Both the position numbers and the translations under genes were made by a program. From Candidatus Fermentithermobacillaceae bacterium (GTDB lineage: Bacteria; Bacillota; Sulfobacillia; Fermentithermobacillales; DUSS01): a DNA stretch of 64,000 bases. The stretch spans positions 1-64,000 of the forward strand of contig DUSS01000060.1 in assembly GCA_012842495.1 (NCBI GenBank), read 5' to 3'. This document shows positions 1-7,988 of the stretch, one piece after another (the first letter of the stretch is position 1; every line of letters starts with the position of its first letter). Under the pieces are notes generated by a model. It was given only the letters and a program-made list of their open reading frames with translations. It did no database searches and was not told where the DNA came from.

Positions 1-890
1 CACTGCTGGCGCCGTGCCTGCTGTTCAGCCTTGGTCATCGCAGAAAGCCTCCCCGATTCACGCAAGTTCGGGGAGATTATCCTTCACTCCGCAACGCAAG
101 GCCAGGTGGGGGCAGTTTGACGCTTACAAAACTCCTCCTGAAAAGTCCGGTTCAGTCTCTCCACAGCGCCGTTCAGTTTCGGGGAACGCGGCGGCAACGT
201 GAAAAGCTTGATTACCAACTCCTTACGCGCTCGCTCGAAGTCTCCGGAAAACTCGCTCACGACGAATCTCAAACGGGCTCGCTCTGATGAGTTCCTCCAG
301 AAACTCCCTGGCTAAAGATGACGTCGCCGCGCTCCTCACGTCCGCGAACCCCCATTTCGATACTACATCTTCCGCAGTGAACTGCTTGAAGACATAGCCC
401 GGCTCCGGACGCACGTCCATTGTATCGACCTGCACCAGGTCCCCCGGTTCTTTCACCTCATAGTCCGGAGGCTTGCGTACGGCATAATAGCGCTTCCTCG
501 GAGTCCTCCTGACCTTGACCTTCTTCACCGGCTCCTTCAGCACTCCCCGTCGCTTGAGGTATGCAAGGATTCGCCCCACCGTGGACTCGGAAACCTCAAA
601 GCCTCGCTCCCTTACAAGCACCACAAGTTTCCCCTTGCCCCAGGCCGGGAACTCCTCCCTCAATCTCCTCACCGCTTCGGTGAGTTCCACCGACCATTTG
701 GGCTTGCGGACGTTCTTCGGCCTTCTGCTCCTGTTCTCCAGGCTTTTCAGGTTCCGCGGGTCGAATCTCTTCTTCCACCTGTAGTACGTGGACCGGGATA
801 CTCCGATCCGCCTGCGAAAGCACCTTCTCCCCCTGCCGGAACGTGAGTACGATGTAGCGCACATAACCTATGCCCGGAAACGGTTCCGGA
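1..890 (-). pseudogene. Broken IS481-like transposase
   Basis: On the minus strand the pieces of an IS481/IS3-type transposase can be read in more than one frame. Near 820-750 is a helix-turn-helix segment (VSRSTYYRWKKRF), then a DDE integrase core with VQVDTMDVR around 425 and FAEDVVSKWGF-like text around 360, and finally, in another frame, the C-terminal PRSPKLNGAVERLNRTFQEEF at about 200-100. Frameshifts near 815 and 275 and a stop near 84 separate the pieces, so no intact protein can be made. The start of the gene (around 890) abuts an IS256 remnant on the opposite strand, so one element was probably truncated by recombination with the other. Family assignment is by motif memory; the inactivation is directly visible. 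Confidence 0.75.
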
Positions 891-1680
891 ACCGGCCTCT
901 TGAAGGAGAGCATCCATACATATGGCTGGACGCAAAGGCGCTCAAGGCCCGCATGGATGACCGTGTGGTAAGCGTGGCCGCTGTAATTGCTGTTGGAGTG
1001 CGGGAGACGGGCGAGCGAGAAGTACTGGGGTTTGATGTGGGGGCGGCTGAGACCTACGAGTTCTGGCTGGAATTCCTGAGGGGTCTTGTAGCTCGAGGTC
1101 CAAGGGGGGTGAAATTGGTCATCTCCGATGCCACGAGGGGTTGAAGCGCGCCATCAGCGAGGTGCTGTCAGGGGCAAGTTGGCAGCGCTGCAGGGTACAT
1201 TTCATGCGTAACCTGCTTGCGCGGGTACCCAAGCACGCGCAGTCGGTGGTGGCGGGACTTGTTCGAACGATCTTCGCGCAACCGGACCAGGCGTCAGCCC
1301 GGCAGCAGTTAGAGCGGGTGGCGAGCAATCTTGAGCGTCGGTTTCCGCAGGCAGCCACCATGCTGCGCGATGCTGCCGACGAAGTGCTGACCTACATGGC
1401 GTTCCCGGAAGAACACCGGCGCCGGATACACTCCACCAATGTTTTGGAGCGTCTGAACCGGGAGTTGGGGCGGCGCTGCGACGTCGTGGGGATCTTCCGG
1501 ACGTGAGACCGGCTCTGCGCCTTCTTGGAGCAATACTGGAGGAGCAGCAGGACGAGTGGTTGGTGTCGCGGCGATACTTTAGCCATGAATCCATGTCGAA
1601 ACTTTACGCTGACGCGGAAGACACGAGTCAGCAGAGCGGTGATCTGACCGCCAGGACGGCAACAGCTGTCGCCAGTTAAC
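891..1680 (+). pseudogene. IS256-family (mutator) transposase remnant
   Basis: The reading begins abruptly with EGEHPYIWLDAKALKARM, an internal IS256 motif containing a catalytic Asp, continues through GVRETGEREVLGFDVG and VISDATRG, and then shifts frame at about 1135 where one base of the usual SDAHEGLKRAI motif is missing. The second frame (1141-1506) has RCRVHFMRNLLARVPK and the STNVLERLNRE signature with the catalytic Glu region. Another frameshift near 1500 leads to the C-terminal SRRYFSHESM text. The N-terminal third is absent. It is a dead fragment, joined head-on to the IS481-like remnant at about 890. Confidence 0.8.
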
Positions 1681-1708
1681 ACGCTCTGACCTGAAGGGAG
1701 GGCCAAAT

Positions 1709-1935
1709 TTGCACCTCTTGACGGGACGTGACCGAAAGGCAGTTGAGTTTCCGATCCCTGGAGAATGTCCTGCCCGCAGAAAGAAAGTGAACCTGAAACG
1801 CCATGGATGGTACCAAAGGTACGCAGTAAGACAGGATATCGAAGCACGCGTCTGGATTCCGAGGCTTCTGTGCCCTGCGTGCGGCAGGACCATTTCGATG
1901 CTTCCGTCGTTCTTCATCCCCCGGTTTCAGCGGAC
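1709..1935 (+). pseudogene. DUF6431-type zinc-ribbon protein, truncated
   Basis: About 75 codons resemble the small zinc-ribbon proteins (DUF6431) often encoded next to DDE/ExeA transposons: a half ribbon near KRHGWYQRY followed by CPACGRTISMLPSFFIPRF. The homology stops at about 1935, where sequence identical to the interior of the transposase element (compare 21410-21430) begins in another frame. The family usually continues past this point, so it has been cut. A role in target or transposase binding is an inference from association only. Confidence 0.5.
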
Positions 1936-2915
1936 GACGGGTCCTCCAGGGCAGCGTGGAGGACCGAGACGCGCCGGTAACGGTATTCTACGAATTTCTC
2001 GTGGAGCAAGGAATCTTCAAGGCGGAGGAAGTCTCCTACTCGAGCCTTTACCGGTTCCTCAGAACTCTGGGGCTCGCCGATCCCAAGCAGAGGGAGGAGC
2101 CGGAAAGAAAGAGATTCGTCTACGAAAAGGTCAACGCCATGTGGCAGGCGGACATCTCCTCGGGACCCTACATCAAGATGGGCAAAAAGGTGCCGACGTT
2201 ATTTGCCTTTCTCGACGACGCGTCAAGGCTCGTCCCCTACGCCCTGTACACCCTCGACCAGGGGTTTGATTCCCTCAAGACCGTCTTCAAGGAAGCGCTG
2301 TCCAGGCGAGGTATACCGCAGATAATCTACACCGACGACGGGAAGATCTACACAAGCCAGCAGTTCCAGTGGGTTTGCGCATCCTTGGGTATCGCTCTCG
2401 TCCACACAAAACCCTACGACGCTTCGGCCAAGGGGAAGATCGAGAGATTCTTCCTGTGAGTCAGGCAAAGGTTTCTTTCAACTCTCGATTACGAAGGACT
2501 GACCCTCGATTCCCTCAACCAGTCCTTCCTCGCCTGGCTCGAGAGGGATTACAACTTACGGCCCCACAGCGCCATCGGGATGTCCCCCATCGACATGTAC
2601 ATGCCTCAGTCGAGTTCCCTGAAAATGCTGCACGACCCGTCGATCCTGGAACCCCTCCTCCTTCGAAGAGAGATCCGCAAGGTGCGTCACGACTCCACGA
2701 TATCCGTGCAAAACCATGTCTTCGAAGTATCCCCTGTTCTCATCGGTAAAAGGGTCGAGGTCAGATTCGCCCCGGACGATTTGAGCGAAGTTCTAATCTA
2801 CGACGAAGGCGCGGAGGTAACCAGAACAAAGCCCGTAAGTCTCCACGAAAAGGCCATGGTCAAGAGGGAAAAGCTGGCTGTTCGCCTGTCTGAACTGGAT
2901 GCGGAGGAGGAATGA
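1936..2915 (+). pseudogene. DDE transposase of a transposase/ExeA element, 5'-deleted with an internal stop
   Basis: One frame from about 1956 to 2915 encodes an integrase-core transposase with a C-terminal Mu-type beta-barrel: VNAMWQADISSGPY (catalytic Asp), FLDDASRLVPYALY, IIYTDDGKIYTS (second Asp), SAKGKIERFF (Glu), and near the end HVFEVSPVLIGKRVEVRF. A TGA at 2457-2459 interrupts it just after the catalytic Glu and the same frame resumes immediately (VRQRFLSTLDYEGL). The N-terminus is lost: comparison with the second copy at 21348 shows a deletion joining LQGSVEDR directly to RDAPV. It lies 3 bp before the ATPase gene, as in intact two-gene elements. It could not make a full transposase without readthrough. 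Confidence 0.75.
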
Positions 2916-2918
2916 ATC

Positions 2919-3719
2919 ATGTACAGGGCATTCTACTCACTTTCTCAGGACCCGTTTACCAAGGACATCCGGCCTCAGTACCATTTCCCTTCAAGAGGGT
3001 TCAAAGAAGCCCTGGCCCGCATCAGGTACCTCATCGAAACAAGAGGCATTGGCGTGATTCTCGGTGAACCGGGCTGCGGAAAAACCTACGCCTTGAGGTC
3101 GGTCGCAGAAAGCCTCAATCCCTCCCTCTACAGGACAGCCTACTTATCCCTTTCTACGGGAACCACCATGGACATGTACAGGGCAATTGCAGCCGGTTTG
3201 GGAGAAGAGCCTCGCTTTCGGAAGGTAGACCTTTTTGGCCAGATCCAGAAGGCCGTCGGGCATCTGTACTATGACAAGAAGATTACCCCTGTCTTCATCA
3301 TGGACGAGATGCACATTGCTCGGTCAGAATTCCTCCTCGACCTGGCCATGATTTTCAACTTCTCCATGGACTCAAAAAACCCCTTCGTCCTCATTTTGTC
3401 GGGCCTGCCTTTCTTTCAATCCCGCCTAAGGCTCAACCAAGCTCAGCCCCTGGCCCAGCGCATCATCGTCCAGTACAAGTTCGAGCCCCTGGACAAAGAC
3501 GAGGTCAAGGGGTACCTCGACCACAGGCTCAGGCTTGTCGGTGCCGTGACACCCATCTTCACCGACCAGGCCATCGAAGCCATAGCTTCCCATACAGGTG
3601 GCTGGCCGAGACTCATCAACAACCTGGCATCTACAGCTCTTCTCTACGGCGCTCAACTAAAGAAAAACCCTATCGACGAGGACATTATTCGAATGGCCGC
3701 CGAAGAAACCAGCCTCTGA
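2919..3719 (+). CDS. ExeA-family AAA ATPase of a transposon
   Basis: A 266-aa AAA ATPase starting ATG after GAGGAGGAAT. It has Walker A GEPGCGKT (about residues 50-57), Walker B VFIMDEMH (about 127-134), a sensor-type LILSGLPFF segment and the C-terminal FTDQAIEAIASHTGGWPRLINNL typical of ExeA/TnsC/MuB-like helper ATPases. Proteins of this kind partner with DDE transposases to choose or protect target DNA. The gene itself looks intact, but its partner upstream is broken, so it is likely a relic that is still open. It is the last gene of the element; the right end must lie in the following 200-250 bp. Confidence 0.85.
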   Translation: MYRAFYSLSQDPFTKDIRPQYHFPSRGFKEALARIRYLIETRGIGVILGEPGCGKTYALRSVAESLNPSLYRTAYLSLSTGTTMDMYRAIAAGLGEEPRFRKVDLFGQIQKAVGHLYYDKKITPVFIMDEMHIARSEFLLDLAMIFNFSMDSKNPFVLILSGLPFFQSRLRLNQAQPLAQRIIVQYKFEPLDKDEVKGYLDHRLRLVGAVTPIFTDQAIEAIASHTGGWPRLINNLASTALLYGAQLKKNPIDEDIIRMAAEETSL

Positions 3720-4303
3720 GCCTATCTCAGGCGGCCACCTCTGCGGCCACTCCTCTTCGCGGGTCCGGTCGCCCCAGCCGGACCCCACTGTTTCATCCAG
3801 TCCAATTTGAAAAAGGCCCTCGCCACTACCACACGAGCGTGCAAAACTTCCCTCAGATCCCACCATCCAAAGTGGAAATGGCGAATTGCTGTGGCGTAAG
3901 ACGGCTATTACAGTGTGACAAACGGGGGCGGAGTTAATTCGCAAAATGACACCGGTACGAACCAGTAAGAGCAGGGACTTTTGACGACCAGACCAGGGCT
4001 CTCTATGCCTTCGTGTTTAGTTCGTTCTCGCTTAGGTGTGCCGGCGGCGTTCTAGCCGCGAGGGGTAGTGGCCGGGGTGAGCTTTTCTCGCGAGGCGCTG
4101 TTGGATACCCGGGCAACTCACAGTTGGTTCTCGAAGCAACTTTGCCATCCTGTCAGCTCCCTGCAAGCTGCAGTTTGCACCCACTATTTTTTATCAGCCT
4201 TACTATGCAAGGGAGGATCTGAGTCTCTGTCGTACAGTGTCGGAGCTCACCAGAGACTGACTCGAGAGTCATAGTTACTTGACCGTTCGGAGGAGGATTG
4301 GGG
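3720..4303. other. Intergenic region after IS element, no gene seen
   Basis: About 580 bp between the ExeA gene and the mini-CRISPR. Short open frames here lack ribosome sites and family features. The transposon right end probably falls around 3890-3950, but no terminal inverted repeat could be confirmed because the left end of this copy is deleted. Confidence 0.5.
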
Positions 4304-4334
4304 TTGAATTGCATCGAATTGCGTATAACATAAT
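4304..4334 (+). promoter_or_regulatory. Possible promoter of the mini-CRISPR RNA
   Basis: TTGAAT at 4304-4309 and CATAAT at 4329-4334 are 19 bases apart, with TATAAC at 4324-4329 as an alternative -10. Either would start transcription at about the first base of the upstream degenerate repeat. The match is weak. Confidence 0.3.
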
Positions 4335-4337
4335 GAT

Positions 4338-4446
4338 GATAGACGCCGGAGCCCGAGATAGAGGGTACTGAAATCGGAATTGGGTAGTGGAAGTCTTAAG
4401 TTTGCACCGACCGTTTCCCGATCTATAGGGGGCTTGGAACGGTCGG
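4338..4446 (+). ncRNA. Degenerate two-repeat mini-CRISPR (CreA/CreR-like RNA candidate)
   Basis: Positions 4338-4374 align without gaps to the 37-nt array repeat at 25 of 37 bases, 22 of the last 27, including CCCGAG, TAGAGGG and ACTGAAA. The stem pair at repeat positions 14 and 29 changes from C-G to a G-T wobble, so the hairpin survives. A second degenerate repeat starts at 4401 (TTTGCACCGA, then CCCGA and TAxAGGGG, with a two-base insertion) and sits in a longer hairpin, 4407-4415 pairing with 4438-4446. Between them is a 26-nt spacer, 4375-4400, beginning CGGAATTGGGTAGTGG. Its first 16 bases match 4854-4869 except at position 6, the base that type I Cascade flips out. Partial repeats around a short, partly matching spacer are what is known for CreA and CreR RNAs, which guide Cascade to a host promoter. 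Function here is inferred. Confidence 0.75.
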
Positions 4447-4818
4447 GTTGTGACGCATCATTTGATTGTCCGAGCTCATAAGCTGGGTGGGAGTGGGCTC
4501 GAAGTACTATGGATCGCAAGCTCTTTTGTCCCGCGGGCGCGGGCAGGGTGGCCTTAGCGTTAGAGGGAATTAGAGTACCAAGGGGTAGTCTATGTATTTG
4601 CGTTAGTTGCGGATGTAGCCTGTTACTTACAGGTGAATTGACCAATCGTGGACTTCTTTGCACCGAAACGCTCCTCAGACTAAGACAACGCGTAAGGTAG
4701 CCCCGGTTTGACAGATTAAGACGCGCCAGGAAAACCCGGTTTACTTTGAACGGTACCTACTATTGCCTTGCTGGTTGCTTAGTGACGCCTAGCGGGACCG
4801 ACTGTTGAGAGGAAACAC
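4447..4818. other. Intergenic region between mini-CRISPR and small ORF, nothing identified
   Basis: About 370 bp. Open frames such as the one starting at 4509 lack a ribosome site and family features. If the system contains a separate toxin RNA or mini-ORF it could lie here, but nothing specific can be supported. Confidence 0.4.
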
Positions 4819-4847
4819 TTGGCAAGCCGCTTTGGCTGTGATATGAT
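4819..4847 (+). promoter_or_regulatory. Strong sigma-A-type promoter of the 45-aa ORF
   Basis: TTGGCA at 4819-4824 and TATGAT at 4842-4847 each match five of six consensus bases and are exactly 17 bases apart. Transcription should start near 4853-4857, which coincides with the first base of the sequence matched by the mini-CRISPR spacer. Confidence 0.75.
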
Positions 4848-4850
4848 CAT

Positions 4851-4874
4851 CCCCGGAAGTGGGTAGTGGGAAGC
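4851..4874 (+). promoter_or_regulatory. Partial protospacer with CCC PAM targeted by the mini-CRISPR
   Basis: CCC at 4851-4853 stands in the PAM position on the 5' side of a sequence starting at 4854 that matches the spacer at 4375 in 15 of its first 16 bases. The single mismatch is at position 6; identity falls off after position 16. CCN PAMs are known for several type I-A and I-B systems. Incomplete matches of this kind allow Cascade binding without Cas3 cleavage in known CreA systems. The site directly follows the -10 box, so a bound complex should block initiation. Confidence 0.7.
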
Positions 4875-4895
4875 CAACCGGAAGGAGGTGAATCA

Positions 4896-5033
4896 ATGAG
4901 ACACTCACATTCCGAGGAATTGATCATATTCCGCGCGTCGATAACGACTCCAGATGGCCGGAAAATCTACGCAAAAGATTACGGGAAAAAGCCCTTTATA
5001 CTGCGAATTAAAAGAAGAGTGAAAACCCAGTAG
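4896..5033 (+). CDS. 45-aa basic small protein, candidate target gene of the mini-CRISPR
   Basis: ATG at 4896 follows AAGGAGGTGA with ideal spacing, and the stop is TAG at 5031-5033. The peptide is basic, with a central TPDGRKIYAKDYGKKPF and the ending RIKRRVKTQ. I have a general impression of similar 40-50-aa DGxxIYAxxYGKK proteins in Desulfotomaculum-type genomes but cannot name a family. It has its own strong promoter (4819-4847), and the mini-CRISPR spacer targets the transcription start. By analogy with CreTA it could be the toxin whose repression depends on Cascade; alternatively it is a leader peptide of the cas transcript, since cas3 starts 500 bp downstream on the same strand. Neither is proven. 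Confidence 0.7.
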   Translation: MRHSHSEELIIFRASITTPDGRKIYAKDYGKKPFILRIKRRVKTQ

Positions 5034-5535
5034 CATCGCTTTGGCTAGGTGCGGAGTTGGGCTTACTCCGCTTCGCGGCGCTGAAATCACTCCGGCAAAG
5101 GGGTGACCAGCTATAGTGTCATAAGTGTCGTATGAGCCTTCCCGAGCCAGGATAGCCGGGGCCCGTAAGGCAGCGATCTGTGGATTGTGAAATCATCAAG
5201 AGTTGGCCGGAATGATGTGTAGCGCGCTCACAAAAGGTCTGATCTAGTCCATAGAAATGGAAAACCATCCCTGAGGGTCATGGTCAAGCTACCGAAAACT
5301 GGCCAGGAATCACAATAGGGGAATTACAACACTTGCATAGAAGATGTAGCTTGTTTGATTAGATCCGCGGTATGGCAACAGGGTTCGCTCTACGGAAGGG
5401 TACTGTCGATGAATTCAGGCAGATGACGGGTTTCGAGAAGGCCGAGTATTTAGGTAGATTAGCGAATCGACCACCACGTTTGAAGTGGCCGATTGGAAAC
5501 GAGAAGACTCTCTGATATGCGTTCGGGGGTCGATC
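5034..5535. other. cas3 upstream region, with a possible 47-aa ORF at 5372-5515
   Basis: About 500 bp without a recognised gene. An ATG at 5372 opens a frame to 5515 that has protein-like composition (GTVDEFRQMTGFEKAEYLGR) but no ribosome site; it may be a remnant. No convincing promoter for cas3 was found, which leaves open that cas3 is transcribed from the targeted promoter at 4819-4847. Confidence 0.35.
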
Positions 5536-7911
5536 ATGAAACTCTTTCCTTTTCAACAGCGAACTCTCGAAGCTTTAAAAGGCGGCCGTAACGTGGTTCT
5601 GCGGGCACCCACGGGGGCAGGCAAAACTCGAGCTGCATTGGTTCCGTTCATTTACCATTCAGTATGGTCGACCCCGGAACGCTTTCCGAGTCAGTGTGTT
5701 TATTCGGTTCCCGTGCGGGTCCTGGCGAACCAGTTGGCAGCCGAGTACTACGAAGTCCTCATAGAGGCCGGGCTTCTAGGCCACCCAAAGTTGGGCAAAC
5801 GAGTAACGCTCCAGACCGGGGAACAGCCTGGCGATCCGATTTTTGAGGGCGACCTCGTCTTCACCACAATTGACCAAACCCTCAGCAGTTTGCTGGGGGT
5901 GCCCTACGCGTTGAGTCGTGGTCGGGCCAATCTGAACACAGGTGCAGTCGTCAGCTCCTATTTAGTGTTCGACGAATTCCATCTGTTCCCGCCCGACGGT
6001 GCGTTGAAGACCACCTTGCAAGTGTTGCGCCTGTTGAGGGATATAACACCTTTCGTGCTGATGACGGCGACTTTCTCGTCGACCATGCTCGAAGAGCTGA
6101 AAACAGTGCTAGCGGCTGAGGTGGTCAGCGTCGAGCCAGAGGAACTGTTGAAGATCCCTTCGCAGCAAGAGAAAGTTCGTCGCTTTCACGCGGTCAATGG
6201 TGTACTAACTGCTGAACAAGTTCTCGAGCGCCACGGTCAGCGCTCGATTGCGATCTGCAACACGGTGGAGCGGGCGCAGGAGCTATACAGCGAACTTCGC
6301 GACAAGGTCGGAGAGAACAGGGTAATGTTATTACACAGTCGTTTTACCAGTGAGGACCGGAAAGTTAAAGAAGATCAGGTGCGACGCGAGTTCGGCAAAG
6401 ATAAGGGATCTCGGTTAGCGAGGGATTTAATCCTGGTGGCCACTCAGGTGATTGAGGTCGGGCTCGATATCAGTTGCGAGGTTCTGCATACCGAGGTAGC
6501 TCCGGCAGCCAGCATTTTGCAGCGCGCTGGTCGATGTGCTCGTTTTGCCGGGGAGAAGGGGGATGTATACATTTACAACGTGCCGCCAGATAAACAGGGC
6601 AAGCCGAACTATGCTCCTTATGTCGGCAGGGGGGAACCAGAGCTCTGTCAGAGTTCATGGGTGGTTTTTTGTGAGCGGAATGGGACGATTCTGGACTTTT
6701 ATGGCGAACAAGAAGTAATCGACCGTGTACATACGCCGTTCGACCGGCAGTTACTAAAGGAGATGACTCAAGAAGAGGGCAAAATCTGGATGATGATGAC
6801 TCGAGCCTTGGGGCTGAGTGACCCCTCGGTTCGCCGGGAACTGATTCGCAAAGTGGACAATCGCACCCTTCTCGTACATGATGACCCAGGGAGCTTAGAG
6901 AACCCACTGGGTTGTAATGGCTTTTCGATGTGGCACGGTACGTTGCGTGGTAAACTGGAAGATTTGGAGATATGGCGTAAAGAAAAAGGACTGGACTGGG
7001 CCCTCAAGTATCCCGTAGAAACGGAGGAAGAGGAGGACGCCCGAGCCCCGGTGCGCTACAAGTGGGTACCGGTTCGTTCTGTCGAAGATATCGGAACATC
7101 CTTTCTCTTCGCCGTCCATCCCTCTTTGGTTACGTACGATAACTGCGTTGGCTTCCGTTTCACGCGAGATGGCGGAGGTTATCGTACACAGCCCAGTCAG
7201 CTGCGGGGGAAGGACCATGAGAGCTATACATACCGATTAGAGAGCTATGTTGAACATATCAGGGCTATGATGCAGGTCTATCGATCTGAATTGAGTAAAC
7301 GATTAGGCTACATTATAACTCGTCTGGAACAGAAGGCAGGTTTCCCGGCAGGAGGAATTGACCGGGCGATCCGCTTGGCGATTGCCCTACACGACTTGGG
7401 TAAGTTAAGCGAGCGGTGGCAAGATTGGGCGCGACGTTATCAGGCCAAAGTAGGAGAGCCACTTGAGGACGAGACCTTTATGATCGCTCACACTCACATG
7501 GAAACACCAGAACACCAGGCTGCAGTACGCAGGATCGGCGTCCGACGCCCACCCCACGCTGCAGAGGGAGCTATCGCTGGAGCTAAGATCGCTCATCATG
7601 TGCTCGAAGGCAACGAAGGACTTCGCCGGGCCGTGATCACAGCTGTGGCAAGGCATCACAGTGCTCAGGCAGAGACTTTTCAGGAATATCGGCTACTGAA
7701 TCAGGGTTACGCTGCCCTGAAAGAAGCGCTAGAGGCGGTGGGGCTAGATGGCAACGCAGCAGCAGAGTGGTTGCCTCAAACGCCAGCGACGCGATTGCAA
7801 AATCAGATGCTGCGTTTGCCCCCGGATGATCCATACACATGGTGGCTTGCTTATTTCCTCATAGTACGGACGTTAAGGTTATCAGATGGGAGAGCGCAGG
7901 AGGATGTGTAA
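5536..7911 (+). CDS. cas3: Cas3 helicase with C-terminal HD nuclease domain
   Basis: Effector nuclease-helicase of the type I system; it is recruited by Cascade to unwind and degrade target DNA. From ATG 5536 (after GGGGGT) it is 791 aa. The helicase comes first: APTGAGKT at residues 24-31, DEFH at about 146-149, TATFS near 177, and the motif VI region ILQRAGRCAR near 326. The HD nuclease follows at the C-terminus, with ALHDLGKLSERW placing the His-Asp pair at about 619-620 and later AxxRHHSAQ. Most Cas3 proteins carry HD at the N-terminus, so this order is noteworthy; it is best known in subtype I-G, but the neighbouring Cas7 is of the DevR/Cst2 type. A GTG at 5485 is an alternative start with no ribosome site. 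Confidence 0.92.
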   Translation: MKLFPFQQRTLEALKGGRNVVLRAPTGAGKTRAALVPFIYHSVWSTPERFPSQCVYSVPVRVLANQLAAEYYEVLIEAGLLGHPKLGKRVTLQTGEQPGDPIFEGDLVFTTIDQTLSSLLGVPYALSRGRANLNTGAVVSSYLVFDEFHLFPPDGALKTTLQVLRLLRDITPFVLMTATFSSTMLEELKTVLAAEVVSVEPEELLKIPSQQEKVRRFHAVNGVLTAEQVLERHGQRSIAICNTVERAQELYSELRDKVGENRVMLLHSRFTSEDRKVKEDQVRREFGKDKGSRLARDLILVATQVIEVGLDISCEVLHTEVAPAASILQRAGRCARFAGEKGDVYIYNVPPDKQGKPNYAPYVGRGEPELCQSSWVVFCERNGTILDFYGEQEVIDRVHTPFDRQLLKEMTQEEGKIWMMMTRALGLSDPSVRRELIRKVDNRTLLVHDDPGSLENPLGCNGFSMWHGTLRGKLEDLEIWRKEKGLDWALKYPVETEEEEDARAPVRYKWVPVRSVEDIGTSFLFAVHPSLVTYDNCVGFRFTRDGGGYRTQPSQLRGKDHESYTYRLESYVEHIRAMMQVYRSELSKRLGYIITRLEQKAGFPAGGIDRAIRLAIALHDLGKLSERWQDWARRYQAKVGEPLEDETFMIAHTHMETPEHQAAVRRIGVRRPPHAAEGAIAGAKIAHHVLEGNEGLRRAVITAVARHHSAQAETFQEYRLLNQGYAALKEALEAVGLDGNAAAEWLPQTPATRLQNQMLRLPPDDPYTWWLAYFLIVRTLRLSDGRAQEDV

Positions 7912-7988
7912 TTCTTTATTCCCGAGCAGTCCGCACACAGCAAGAACCATGTGGGCGGCTAAGAGTGAAACCGAGAGGGATGGATAAC

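Noticed and set aside
4062-4070. A second GGGTAGTGG resembling part of the mini-CRISPR spacer
   Set aside because: Only nine bases match and the spacer's first bases (CGGAA) are absent, so it does not qualify as a Cascade seed site.
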